Source: Anthostomella pinea (Eukaryota; Ascomycota; Sordariomycetes; Xylariales; Xylariaceae). Taken from it: a DNA stretch of 64,000 nucleotides. The notes under the pieces are model-generated. The model ran no database searches. It was not told the origin of the DNA and saw only the letters and a program-made list of their open reading frames with translations. This document shows, piece after piece, positions 23,193 through 34,203 of this stretch. How positions within the stretch are numbered: position 1 is the stretch's first letter; each line of letters opens with the position of its first letter. Made by a program: the position numbers and the translations under genes. Location: the NCBI GenBank assembly GCA_963556695.1, contig CAUWAG010000020.1, positions 1,736,001 through 1,800,000 of the forward strand, read 5' to 3'.

Positions 23193-26100
23193 TCAGATGT
23201 AGAACATGGAATTTTGGAGATTAGGATGAACTCTTATCTGGTTTCGCAGCGAATCCAACTCCTCGTTAGTCATAGTCAAAGTGCGTTCGCCTCGATTAGC
23301 CGCGTTGCGTGAGTCGGAGCCGCCCGCCGGATCGTCGAACAGCCCGCTCAGGTAGCATCGCGCGCGCTCGCACACGATGTCGGCGTAGTATGCGGCGTGC
23401 AAATTGACACGGCCCGCGTCGCGCGCCCGAAGACATGGCATAGCCTGTGCGTCACATCGTGCAGCGCCTCGACCGGCTTGGGCTCTGGCGCGAAGATCTT
23501 GTCGTGCACCACGAAGTAGTGGGCCGGGCGCGCCGTGACTTGGATTGCGGCGTGCGACTGCAGTGACGACCACGCGTTGTTAGTGACCGATGTCCAGAGA
23601 TGGGTCGTGCGATGGGCGACACTTTAGGGATTTACTCACCTGCAGGAAGAAGTCCCAGCTGCTTGCCTCTGTCACCCCGCGGTCGACCAGCGTCCCAGGC
23701 TTGCAGTTCGACGTCGCGTCCGCCTCGACCTTGACCGTGGGGTAGAAGCGCGTGTGGTGCCGCTTGCCGACGACCACGATGGTGATGCGCGGATATCCCT
23801 TATCTCGCGCCGACTGAGGATACTTCGCATCGCACGCAGCCTCGATCTGTGGAAGCTCTTTCGAAAGCACCAGCTTGTATTGGCCCTCGGACACGCCGTC
23901 GCGGTAGATCAGGATGTTCGTCGGCAGGCGCTGACCAGGGTTTCGTTCGACCCATAGGCCAGACGGGTCTTCAGCATTTCTCCCAGACCCGTTGTCATCT
24001 CGTCCCGGCTCTTTTCCTGGATGCTGAGAACCGCAGGCCATTGACTGAAGTGCTTGTCAGTGTTGGCCACCATACCCGCAATGCTGGGTGCGCGGGAGTT
24101 CGACCCAGGGGATGGGTGCGTGACGTCGAGCCCAACTACCATCGTCTGGAGTTTGTCGTTCAATAGCCCCAGCCGGTCGAAATGGACTGCCTGGTTGGTA
24201 CCGTCCAGCTTCAGGTTGAACTTCATCGCAATGTTGCGGTAGTATTGGTCGCTTTGGCTCTCCTTGTGTTTGCTCAAGAGCGAGCAGATGGTGGCAGTCC
24301 CGTGTTCGACGTCGCCTAGGCGCTTAATGCGTTTGTACATCGGCATGAGACTGTCATGCAGGATGATGAACAATAGCTTAGAGTTAACTTTCTTAGCCTC
24401 AGCAAAAAGCGCATCAAGCCCCTTGTCATCGATCCTGCGCCCTTTGAGCGGGCTGTGCTCCCCGACTCGGACTCCAGCAGCTATTAATTGCTTTGCGAGC
24501 TTTCCCATCGACGGATCGACTAGCTCGTTAGCCTTGTCACAGTCTGTAGGTGAAAGGCTGACTGGAAGGAGGAGGACAAAACTCCATGATACGAGGTTCT
24601 TGGGAACTAGGAATGTCCTGTCCCTCGTGTCCCACTTGCCACTCGCGACGTCTCTGTTTCCCCCGCCGTATCGGAGGACAGGATCCTGTAGCATCTTTTC
24701 TTGCACGGTTATCAGTTGTGGGATGATTCTAATCCCGTTCTTGTCCTAGTCAGGTTTAGTCAGTAGGTGTTTAACATGCAACGCGGACGGCCTACCAGAA
24801 GAGGATTGACGGCTGACAGGCCGACAGTGTCTAGCCCTTGCTCGACGATAGCTTCCGCATTGTGAGCTGGCTTCCTCCCTTCAACGGCGAACTTGATCAT
24901 CTTGTCAGGCTGCGGCCCTTCCAGCTTGACGCGAGCGTTCTGCCCTGGCAGAATTTCGCAGAACTCGGCGGGCAGATAAGTTGGGTTCTTCTCGTTGCCG
25001 ACGTTCACGACAGGCTTGTCGGGGTGCTTGATTGGGTATCCAGGGTGACCTGTGGAAAATTCCTGTCAGTTACTTGGTCTGATTGGGAACGGGGGGAGTC
25101 TTACGCCTCTCGAAGTACTCGAAGACGGTCGTGTAGGAGCCGGCCTAAGCAGCAGCTTTTGCCCCTCCCTGAGCTGGTGTCTCGAGCCAGAATTGTACAT
25201 CCTTCGCTCCAGCACCGGGTGCTTTCACTCTTGGTGGGTGAGCTATGGTCTTGATTTTGTTGTCACTGTCCTTGAAGGTGCCATGTCCCGGAGTCGCGAG
25301 CCCGAAAACGGTCTTGACTTTGACGATGACTTTTCCTGCCTGGTTCTTCCTCTCCGGCAAGTGTAGAGGCTTGATCCTGACTCGTTTCAGGAAGGTATGC
25401 AGCTTGTACTTTTCCGCCCCGTTCTTCCAGTCAAGCGTATCCATGACATCAGCTACGTTGGCGGCCTCGTGGAAGACATCGTAGCTGACATTGACGTTGA
25501 CCAGGATTCGCGAAGTAGCCGCCCGAACACTGGCGAAGAATCCCCGGACCACCTGTAGAGCTCCGCCGAGCGAACTGCATGAATCGGCGCCCATCGGGAA
25601 GACCCTGCTATTACCAATAGCCACGATGTCACGTCCAGCTGCTGTGTCTCTGGCGTAATGGTTGAGGAATATGTTGAGCGCCTGGATTAGGGGCAGCTTT
25701 GCCTCGTACCCAACCGCGGCTAGGTCTGGTCTCGACTTCTTGCTGAGGCCGCCGATGTTCAGAAACGTGTCGTGCCTGATCTCGAACACGCACTTCTCAG
25801 CTCTCTTCTTGTCCTCATCCTCGCCTTCCGCGCGGTACGTGATTTCGTAGCGTTTGACATCCTGGCGCAATTTCTTGCTTGTGAGTAGTTGCGCTTTGAA
25901 GTCCGTGACAAAGCCGTTCCCATCGTCATGGAAGTCAGGATGTGCGAGCATCAACTTCTGTTGGATTCTGGGCTACGTTAGCCCATCCATAATCATCCTT
26001 CAGGATCACCATCCCCATCTGTGACTCTGTCACATACGTGGCCACATAAGGTCACGTATCCTTTTCCTTTAGTATCTTGGATATATAGGGACACTCTGGC

Positions 26101-26706
26101 CGCTCCAGAGTAGCTGGAATTTCTCTCCTTAATAGAACACTTTGAAATCTCACAACTTCACGTACTGAATCAGCTTCTTACCAGCGGGTTCATTATCTGC
26201 TGGGGGGATGATCCTATAGTTGTGGAGACCGAACTCAGCAGGCACTTCCATCTCGACGTCGTTGGCCCAGAGAACTACTTTGCGCTCTTTCGGTGTGATT
26301 CCCGCAAAGGCGGGACGGTGTGGGAAGGGCTGCTCGTCTAGCTTGATAGTCTTGTCAGCCTCCGCGACAGTTGCGTTTGGCAGAGGCGCGCTCCCGTCGC
26401 TGTACACGAGTCGCATGGAATGTCAGTCCTCGGGTCTCCGCTATGCTAGCTTAGGGTAGGCGTCACTTATAGGTAGACCACAATGTCATTTGAGGGCCTG
26501 TAACCACCGCCACCACCGCCACCTCCCCGGCCGGATGGCCCAGATCCACCTCTCGTTCTGTATGGAATTTCGTCGCCTCCTTGACCACGGCCGAGTTGCC
26601 CGGAAGGACCCCCTGACTGACCGGGGGGTCCACCACCGCGACCACTACCGTGACCACTACCACCTCGATTGCCATACCCGCCACCACTTTTTCCTCGTTG
26701 AGATAT
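23193..26706 (-). pseudogene. Argonaute (QDE-2-like), multiply broken
   Basis: Exons by eye on the minus strand: RGG-rich N-terminus about 26,706-26,475; N domain about 26,412-26,162 (FPHRPAF, VVLWANDVE); L1/PAZ 25,957-25,105; 25,049-24,796 (HPDKPVVNVGNEKNP, YLPAEFCEI); PIWI 24,745-23,640; 23,557-23,193. Introns of 50-82 bp have standard borders; the one at 26,161-25,958 is 204 bp and holds a TATATA stretch, perhaps a repeat remnant. PIWI catalytic residues are visible: GLDVTHPSPGS, SRDEM, YRDGVSEGQY and PAHYFVVHD. Lesions: the likely start codon is ATA (26,706) with no in-frame ATG; TAG at 25,147-25,145 replaces a codon just before SYTTVFEYF; one-base shifts near 24,030 (after MLKTRL) and 23,400 (after VSIC). 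The family binds small RNAs for quelling-type silencing. Confidence 0.85.
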
Positions 26707-27388
26707 CACGAAGTGGTGTTCGAGAAGAAGTGCAGTGATGAGACAAGAAAAAAGTGGAAGTTGCGCAGTTACGGCTGGCACATATATACCCCATCCAGTG
26801 CCGGTGAAGTCTTGCCTGCCGATCCGGCGAACAGCAGACTGTCCAGGATAGCAAGTCTCTCTCCTGCGATATTGCTAAAGCAAACGGTCACATTGCTATG
26901 TTCAAACTGCGAGAGATTCCCTGTCCAGCTCATTGACAAGCACTAAACGTGGTTGCCAAACTCGCTTGCGACTTGACAAGTTGTTTCTCCCAGTGCAAAC
27001 AAGCACCAAGATGGTGCTTGCGAGCATTTGTTGTTGTTTCGCCTCCTGTATTCATAGGCACACACGATAGACATACGAGCAGGAGAATACGATTTGCCTT
27101 CAAGAAAATCAAATGTTGCTTTTTGGCAGTGTGGTTGGGTATTTACACATCTCAGATCAAGGCATTTCGGTATAACATAAGTCAGCAACTGGGTCGAGAT
27201 AAGTTAGGTCGTAGACAGGAGAGTTTGCAATGGAACAGTCGCTTTCCGGGAACGATTGCACTTGATTACCCCTAAGGTAATCTCTGACTTTAATTGTCGA
27301 TGCCAATCATTCTCCCATCCGATTGCCTGTGTATGTAGGAGTGGTCTGTTACTGGCAATTGGCTGTTAGTGCAGTTGCTAGAATATAT
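26707..27388. other. Intergenic, no gene recognised
   Basis: Region between the Argonaute pseudogene 5' end and the 3' tail of the next LINE. Short frames on both strands carry no motif. The TATATATACC stretch at 26,781-26,790 could be the old Argonaute promoter. Confidence 0.45.
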
Positions 27389-27689
27389 TGTTTGTTTGTT
27401 TTGTATTTAACGTGGGGGGTAGCTCCTCAGTAGTGCAGACCACGCCTCCCAGAGCCTCTGCATCGCAGGGTTATGGAGGTCTCAAGAAAATAAGTACAGT
27501 CAGTCCCGCTCACGGGCCCATCCCCGTTGTTGCGGCGGTATGACCTTGGGGTCATCCATCTGGTCCTTCAAGAATAGCTATCTATCAGAGACAGATTGTT
27601 GAAAAGAACTTGTTCTTCTCCACGAATTTTGCCCATTCTGTGCTCCTCTCCTCTAAGTATTGTAAACAGGCTGTCCTAGGCGAGTACCT

Positions 27690-30600
27690 AGGCAACAACC
27701 GATTTTTTCCTAGCCTCTTACAAAAGAAAATATATTGTGGTGTTTTCTTTTCACTATAGCTGCAGTGGTTGTTCGAGTCTGTATGCCCAAAGCGTTCGTG
27801 GTATCTGGCAAAGTCGCCATGTCCAGATCTGGCCGCTAGAAGTCTGTGTAGAGTGCTCCTCTTAAAGGATATAAGGCCTCTTTCAGTTACTGCATGTGAG
27901 TATACTTCTTGATACCTAGGTTCTGATTGGTTTTTCCACCATTGGTTGAACTCTTTCTTGCCCTTTTTTTTTGAGATCTCTTTTTACCCAAGAGATTATA
28001 GGAAGGTTCATTGTGTCTATTTTTATTATGGTACCCTTTTTTGTTAGTGTGTTAGCAGCTTCGTTGCTATCAATATCTCTGTGTCCAGGAATCCACTTAA
28101 TGGTCACTCCAGGAGTGTGTGCTATGGCGAGTTCTTGGAATCGCAGAAAAATTTTCTGTGATGTCTCGGGTGGAGTCCCATTGAGCCCATCCACCACTGA
28201 TGTGTTGTCCAGGCAGACATATAGCTGTTTTCTGTGTCCAATTGCCCTGACTGCTGCAAGACCTTGGAGAGCACCATGGACTTTAGCATCCACTACTTCT
28301 GCTTATAGAAGTCTGCCCCTTCCCCGGTATACTTCTTGTGTAGTGCCGCCTTTCCTGATAGTATAGCCCCATCCAGTGCGGGTTGTGCCTTGGTTGTCCA
28401 ATTGTGATCCATCTGAATAGATGACAAGGTCAGTGTTCGCATTTCTTTCCTGTAGCCATTGCTTGAAGAGCTCTATTTCTTTGTCTTTGTCTTTACGGAC
28501 TGGGGGCTTCTTTCATAATGGCTTGGTGAGTATTGGTCTCTTGAAGTCAGGGACTAGTTGGAAGCTCCTTTGTAGCCTTGTTGGTTCTTTGCGAGCTTGT
28601 ATTTGGAGCCTGCTAACAAGAGGGTGTCTCTGGTCTACTCGTCCGAGTCGGAGGCCGTGACGTCTTCTTATTGACTCTGCAAGAATTCCTGCTGGAGAAA
28701 TCTGTGATTCAAAGTGTAGGATATGTCCAGGGTGTGTTTTCCAGACTGGCAAGATAGTTCTGATTGCCGTTCATAGTACAGCATTTATCGTTCTAAGAAG
28801 CCCTTTAATGCGACATGCTGATATCCTACCTAAACTCCTAATTTTTTCCATTCCTGGGTACCAGGCCTCCAGGCTATGTGTAAGAATAGGAATAACACAA
28901 GCTTTCACAGCCCTCTTGGTTGACTTTACTGGAAGTCCTTTGACTGTGTTGCATAGTCCTCAAAGGTGGTTTATTACCCTACTAGCTTTCTTGGCCCAGT
29001 AGGAAATGTGATCTTTGAAGTTCAGTTTTCTATCCAGGAAGACACCCAGCCATTGCATGGAGTTCTTTGCTGTTCTATTTATTGTCCTGTGGCGGACCGG
29101 AGGATTGTCTGAGTTCTTTTTCCGTGAGAAGTGCATAATCTCGGTTTTGTCGGGATCAAATTCAATAGCATTGTTATGTCCCCATTGGTTGAGCAGGTAA
29201 AGATTTTCAGAAGCCTCTTTGGCTATTTCTTTAAGGTCCTTTCTAATACAGAGAGTCGCTAGGTCGTCTGCATATCCACAGCGTCTCCTTTTCATACCGA
29301 GTCGGGCACAGATTGGCTCTGTATACAGCATATAAAGGATTGGAGAAGCTGGTGAGCCTTGTGGTAGCCCACAAGTGGGAGCTTTAATGTCGGTCATAAT
29401 ACCTTCGAACCGAACTCTTGCGGACTGTTCAGACATGAATGACTGGACCCATCTTATGAGAAAGTCTGGCCAGCCCTGTTCTCTCATGCGAACCACCAGC
29501 CGTCCCATTAAGGCAGCGTCGAAAGCCCCTGTCACATCTGTTGTGACTACCGTTGCAACAAGGCCTTGGTCAAGGGCCTGCTCAATATCGTGTATGAGTG
29601 CAGTTACTAAGTCGGCGGCAGAGCGCTTTGGCAGAGCTCCAAAATATTGTGGAGCTAGAATTCCGAGTTTAATGACAAACCAGGCAATTCTTTTTGTAAT
29701 GAGTCGTTCTAGGCCTTTGCCAAGACATGATAATAGCGATATTGGTCTGTAGGCCCTGGGATTAGAGTAGTCTTTCTTGCCTGGCTTTGGGATCATCACC
29801 ACCTCAGCTACTTTGAATGGTTTAGGGTGGTGTCCAATCTGTAGACAGGTCTGGAAAAGGGCTCTGATATGCTCCCCAATGACTGGCCAGCAAGCTTTCA
29901 GAATCTGTACAGGTCTTTTGGTTCAGTCGCTGAATCAATTAGAGTCTGCCAGTACTCTCTCTTAGCTTTTCGGACCACACAGCAAAATTCCCGTCGGGCT
30001 GAATTTTGCCCTTCTTGGCTTGTGGTCTGTTTAGAAAGGGCCCTGTATGTCTGAACAGCTGCTTTGCAGTCATCATTCCACCAAGCAGTGGGCCTAGATT
30101 GACGGGGCTTCTTGCCCACTGTCTTGATACAGCCTTGAATCATATTGATCAAGCTTTGTGTAAAGGTATCCACCTGGCCAGGGGATACACCCAGCCGGGG
30201 GAGTTCATGAATCCTGGTTTGGACATTGTCTGCCAGCTCTTGTAGTTTATCGTCCGGTACTATCCAATAATTGGCCTTAGGAACTTGGTCCCGATCTCCC
30301 TGAATTGGAATGACTATTCGTAATGTCTCATGATCTGAGGTGCACTGAAGTGTATCATTGACTGAGGCTTCAGCCATGGGGACATCTGAGAACACCAGAT
30401 CCAGTACATTTCCATCGTCATGTGTTGGGACATCTGGTTCAGAAATCAGATCCAGTCCGTGGTCTGCCATAGTCTGTGCCAGTATGACGCCACCGTGATA
30501 TCCTGGATTGCTCGAGTCCCAGGATATGTCGCCAGCATTAAAATCTCCAGCTATAACACAGCCAAAAGGTGGAGTCCATACTTCCAGAATATCATCCACT

Positions 30601-30995
30601 TCCTGTGGGTTGTCACATGGCCGGTAGACACTGGCAAATGTGATGCCATGTACCTTGACCCAGGTGATGTCTCGTGTAGCATAGGGCCGAAATTGATCCG
30701 CTTGAAGGTGTTTTCTCACATAGATGAGAGATCTGGGCCGTGTACTGTCGCTGTCCCAGGAATCCACTGGGGAGTATATATTGTAATTGGGGTGTGTCTT
30801 TACTCCCATTCTCCTGCCTGGTGATATGCCAACCCAGGGCTCTTGCATCAGAATGATGTCTGCTTGTTCTCCTTTGTAGTCAGCCAGGTTGATGGCTAAC
30901 TCTGTAGGGCCTGCACTCTTTTGTCCTCTTGCTGCATTTATAGAGTGGATGACTAGATGCCCATGTCGATATGTTTCATTTGATGTACCTAGCAT
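27690..30995 (-). pseudogene. LINE ORF2: endonuclease-RT-RNase H, broken
   Basis: Begins MLGTSNETYRHGHLVIHSIN at 30,995. APE-type endonuclease to 29,898: ILMQEPWVGI, CVIAGDFNAGDISWDSSN, TSDHETLRI. At about 29,900 the frame changes and jumps from EPKDLYR directly to ILKACWPVIGEHIRALFQ, suggesting that the linker and first RT part (perhaps 300 bp) is deleted. RT: IPKPGKKDYSNPRAYRPISL, GLPQGSPASPILYML and the catalytic GYADDLATL; a stop at 28,960 follows. RNase H: VIYSDGSQLDNQG, then, after a frameshift near 28,303, CLDNTSVVDGLNG and IPGHRDIDSNEAAN. ORF2 nicks DNA and copies the element RNA at the nick. Confidence 0.9.
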
Positions 30996-32560
30996 TAACT
31001 GACAATAATGGTGTCGGTATCCTTGGGATGAGCTGTATCTGTTGTGTCGATTTGCATTGTGGTGTCTTTGTTATTATTGTTAGGTATTGACTTAGCTTGA
31101 TTTCTGCCTGTTTTATTGAAGGCCCTGGATCTGGCTCTTTCTCCGGCCAGCCTTATTTCTTGGATTTGTTTCCATGTGTGCTTGTGGATAATACCTTTTA
31201 CAACCTTGGGGCGTGCAGGGCATTTATCGAAGTCAGTAGCATGAGTTCCTTTGCAGTTGACACACTTTGGGATTGGTTTTTTGCACTCCCCTTGGTGTAC
31301 TGTGTTGGCGCAATGTGCACATACTTGCTTTTTATATCGGTAGTTCTTACTATGGTATCTGAAGCAGCTCGCACACTGGTGAACCTTAGGGGAGTATTGA
31401 ATGTGCCTTAAGGTCATTAAGTGAGCAAAAAGCATGAATGGTTTCTTTGCTGCACGGGGCAGAGAGATCACCTATGTGATCTCTGGATCTGAATCAACCG
31501 TGTTCCTTAAGAGTATGCACCTTAAAGGTCTGTCACCTGTTTAGGCTTCAACCTTGTTAGTGACAGCAGTATTAGTAATATCGATTATAAACCCTTCTAT
31601 ACTGATGACCTTTTTTGGGCATCTATCGACCTTGTAGTGATACCAGACTGTGTGGGTCTCGATCTTTTCTGCCTTGAGAATATCAGTGATTTCTTCTTGG
31701 AAGGCCAGGAGCTTAGCCTGAGTTGGCTTGTCCCTTTGGTATAAGGTAAATCCGGAGGGGCACCGGGTCACTTCTCTAAGCTCTTAAGGGTGGAGCTTAA
31801 GTCTTCTGTTCAGTGTAGACTTTATTCCGTAAGGCTCTAAGTGGCTATTATCTATACGGACAAAGACCCGGAGATCGGCCTGTTTCTTCTTTAATTAGTT
31901 AGTAATGATAAGGGCGCCAGACTGTGTTTTCTTTATTGTAATGTTGACTATCCGTGGATGCTGTCGCTGGCTAAAGGAGACGGCTTGGGCAAAGGTCATG
32001 GTGGGCTTCACCATCCCTATCCCCCCAGGAATGGTCTTCTTTTTGGACGGATCTTGGGTTTCCAGCCACTTGTTCAGACATTTAGAGAAAAAAGCGCTGA
32101 ACTCTTTGACATAAGAATATAATTCGGTTCCAGCTTTCTCAAATGTCTTATCAATTATTGCAGTATATTCCTGAAACATTGTTATCCTGACTTCATAAAG
32201 GTGCTTGTCTTTAGCCAGTATTTTGGCAACTTGGTTCTGGCATTCTGAAGAGGAGGCTTTATTCCTTATATAGTGTGTAATGGCTTGGTCTATAAAGATT
32301 TTGTTCAATTGAGGTCGTTTCATTCTAGTAGTGCTGCTGTCATTAGTATTTCAGGATTTTCCTTTTAGAGGGGAAATAACAGTGAAATCAGTCTCAGAGA
32401 CCTGTGACAGGCTGCTGCTGATGTTGTCAAGCAGCGCCTGGCGGAGCCTGCTCGGAGTTGCTGGGCCATATGTCTTTCTAGGGGCAGGGGATTTGAGCAC
32501 GCCGCCGGTGGTCGTCTTTGGGACGGCCACGGGCGTGTTTAAGGGCCCGTCGTGGAAGGG
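30995..32560 (-). pseudogene. LINE ORF1 (gag-like, CCHC) with in-frame stops
   Basis: One frame on the minus strand from about 32,560 (MAPFHDGPLNTPVAVPKTT) to 30,996, interrupted by five or more in-frame stops at about 32,352, 31,895, 31,800, 31,543 and 31,472. The C-terminal third has CCHC-type zinc knuckles (CASCFRYHSKNYRYKKQVCAHC, given here as two overlapping motifs CASCFRYHSKNY and CAHCANTVHQGEC, then CVNCKGTHATDFDKC), the usual RNA-binding end of Tad1-type ORF1. ORF1 stop and ORF2 start overlap or nearly touch at 30,995. The same stops occur in the second copy at 47.5-49.4 kb. Confidence 0.85.
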
Positions 32561-32587
32561 TGCCATCCGGCTTGTGAGAAAAATTCT

Positions 32588-33510
32588 TCTGTATATTTTT
32601 AATACTAGATAGCTATAATAGCTATATATCCGTATGTATATAAATTTTCTTTTCCACCTTGGCATAGTTGTTAAACTGCCTACCTTTACGCAAGTCGACG
32701 ACCCACTGACAAGTACAGTGGTCGGCGACGAGCTACACACATCGGCGGTCGGCGATAATACGAAGCGACCGTGCCACTCGTTCAAGTCGCCGCCGTCCAG
32801 GTGGTACACTCACTGACGACGACGTGTACGAGGTTGATCCAGGCGAGGAATTGGGTGAAGAATTAGGGGAGCAAGGAGCGGGGAGGAAGATGACACGCAA
32901 GCGACTTGTCGAAGGTACCGTGTGGGTTAGATTAAGGTAACACACCTCACGAGGAGGAGGGGGGACTCGTGAAAGATTTGCGAAGCCATCGACAAAAGGG
33001 GAGATGTAGTAGTAGTGTACACTATGTGCGAACTTCCAGTGATGTCGGGCGGTGACGATTTGCTAGATGGGTTAAGCGACGAAAAAAGTTCCTTGTAATA
33101 TACCGTATTGGTACTTCCTAGCCTAGCACGTCAGTATGCCACTTGGGAGGCTCGAGATCGCCGCTATGCAGCTTGATCTCCTGGCATTGAATACAACAAC
33201 AACATAATAACAACAACAACAATAACAACAATAATAACAACAACAACATATAAATTTTCTTTATTTTATATAAACTTCTTTCATTTTTTCTTAAATTAAT
33301 AAGGGCTAACACGTATTATAAGGACAATCTCACGAGTCCTATGGCGGTGAGTTGCAATCTGGGATTGATTACGGAAATGATAAGGTAGGAGAAAAGAAAC
33401 AGGTATGTGTACAGCTAAGGCTGCAGCACATATGGTCCTGGTCTCCTTATCTAATCTACACGTGACTTGATGACTCAGCATCCAACCAGGTGGATACAAC
33501 TGTGCACCGT
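32588..33510. other. Unassigned sequence upstream of the LINE
   Basis: GC-normal DNA with one short plus-strand protein-like tail (VYEVDPGEELGEELGEQG ... TVWVRLR, about 32,820-32,940, ending in TAA) that may be the end of a destroyed gene. An ACA/ATA microsatellite sits at 33,190-33,250. No other feature. Confidence 0.4.
33190..33250 (+). repeat. ACA/ATA microsatellite
   Basis: About 60 bp of ACAACAACATAATAACAACA-type repeats. Confidence 0.85.
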
Positions 33511-33943
33511 TACAGACAAATTTATAACAATTTATTATTTGATTAACATATTGCTTTATTTCTCTTTTATGTTTACTAGTTAAGATATATAACCTTCAAA
33601 TAACGAGTCTCAAAACGCCTGAAATGCTTTTTATTAATAATTTCTTTTTTAATCTAATTCTTTAGTAAATGTCTTACTTGTCAATAAGATTAACTTTATT
33701 CAATATTTCAATCCGGTTAAAACTGCTATTTTTATTAAAGTAAACATCCTTTTCAACTTTAAAACAATTTAATATTATTTTATCAACCGCAAGTAGTGGT
33801 TGGCGCCCTTGAAATTTTAAAAAGAAAAGTAAAAAGCGATTAAGCTTGAAACATTTAAACGCTTGAATTGAAAAACTGATAAACAATTACTATGAGCTGT
33901 TAAATTATAAATTTTTAAAAAATAAGTTCTTTAACACTTAGTT
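33511..33943. other. AT-rich block, left part
   Basis: AT-rich non-coding sequence continuing on the other side of the copia element at 39,906-40,215. The two parts were one block before the insertion, as shown by the TAGTT duplication at 33,939-33,943 and 39,901-39,905. Confidence 0.7.
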
Positions 33944-34147
33944 TGTTAGAACAGGCTTGAACGATCAATCATAATACTCGAGTATGGTGTCAAGGTCATG
34001 ATGTTGCTGATGGTTGGATTGAGAGGAATCTAGCTGGACTCGAAGGTCTGGCTAAGTGCCCTCTCAATCCACTATCTTATCTTATCTAATCATACATGTG
34101 GGTCCTGGTATAGATGGTTTGTAGTCTGGAATCGTATGGATCCAACA
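33944..34147 (-). repeat. Copia LTR (3' LTR of the element)
   Basis: 204 bp, TGTT...AACA ends on the plus strand, flanked on its outer side by TAGTT. Confidence 0.9.
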
Positions 34148-34203
34148 CAGGATACTCTTTCTTTCATGGTTGCGATTCCATCAAACCATCTTTCCAGGTG
34201 ATC

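Larger units (their letters stand above)
27389..32587 (-). mobile_element. Near full-length Tad1-like LINE with internal deletion
   Basis: A 5.2-kb minus-strand non-LTR retrotransposon: TTTG-type tail at 27,389, 3' block, ORF2 (endonuclease, RT, RNase H, about 30,995 to 27,690) and ORF1 (about 32,560 to 30,995). The 5' end at 32,587 is set by comparison with the copy at 47.5-48.2 kb: both share sequence up to GTGAGAAAAATTCT and then differ completely. ORF1 has several stops, ORF2 has an internal deletion plus frameshifts, so this copy is inactive. The element family is recognised from the Tad1-like order, the CCHC knuckles in ORF1, the APE endonuclease and the C-terminal RNase H. Confidence 0.9.

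Noticed and set aside
33190..33250. CRISPR-like or coding repeat
   Set aside because: A simple ACA/ATA microsatellite without spacers.
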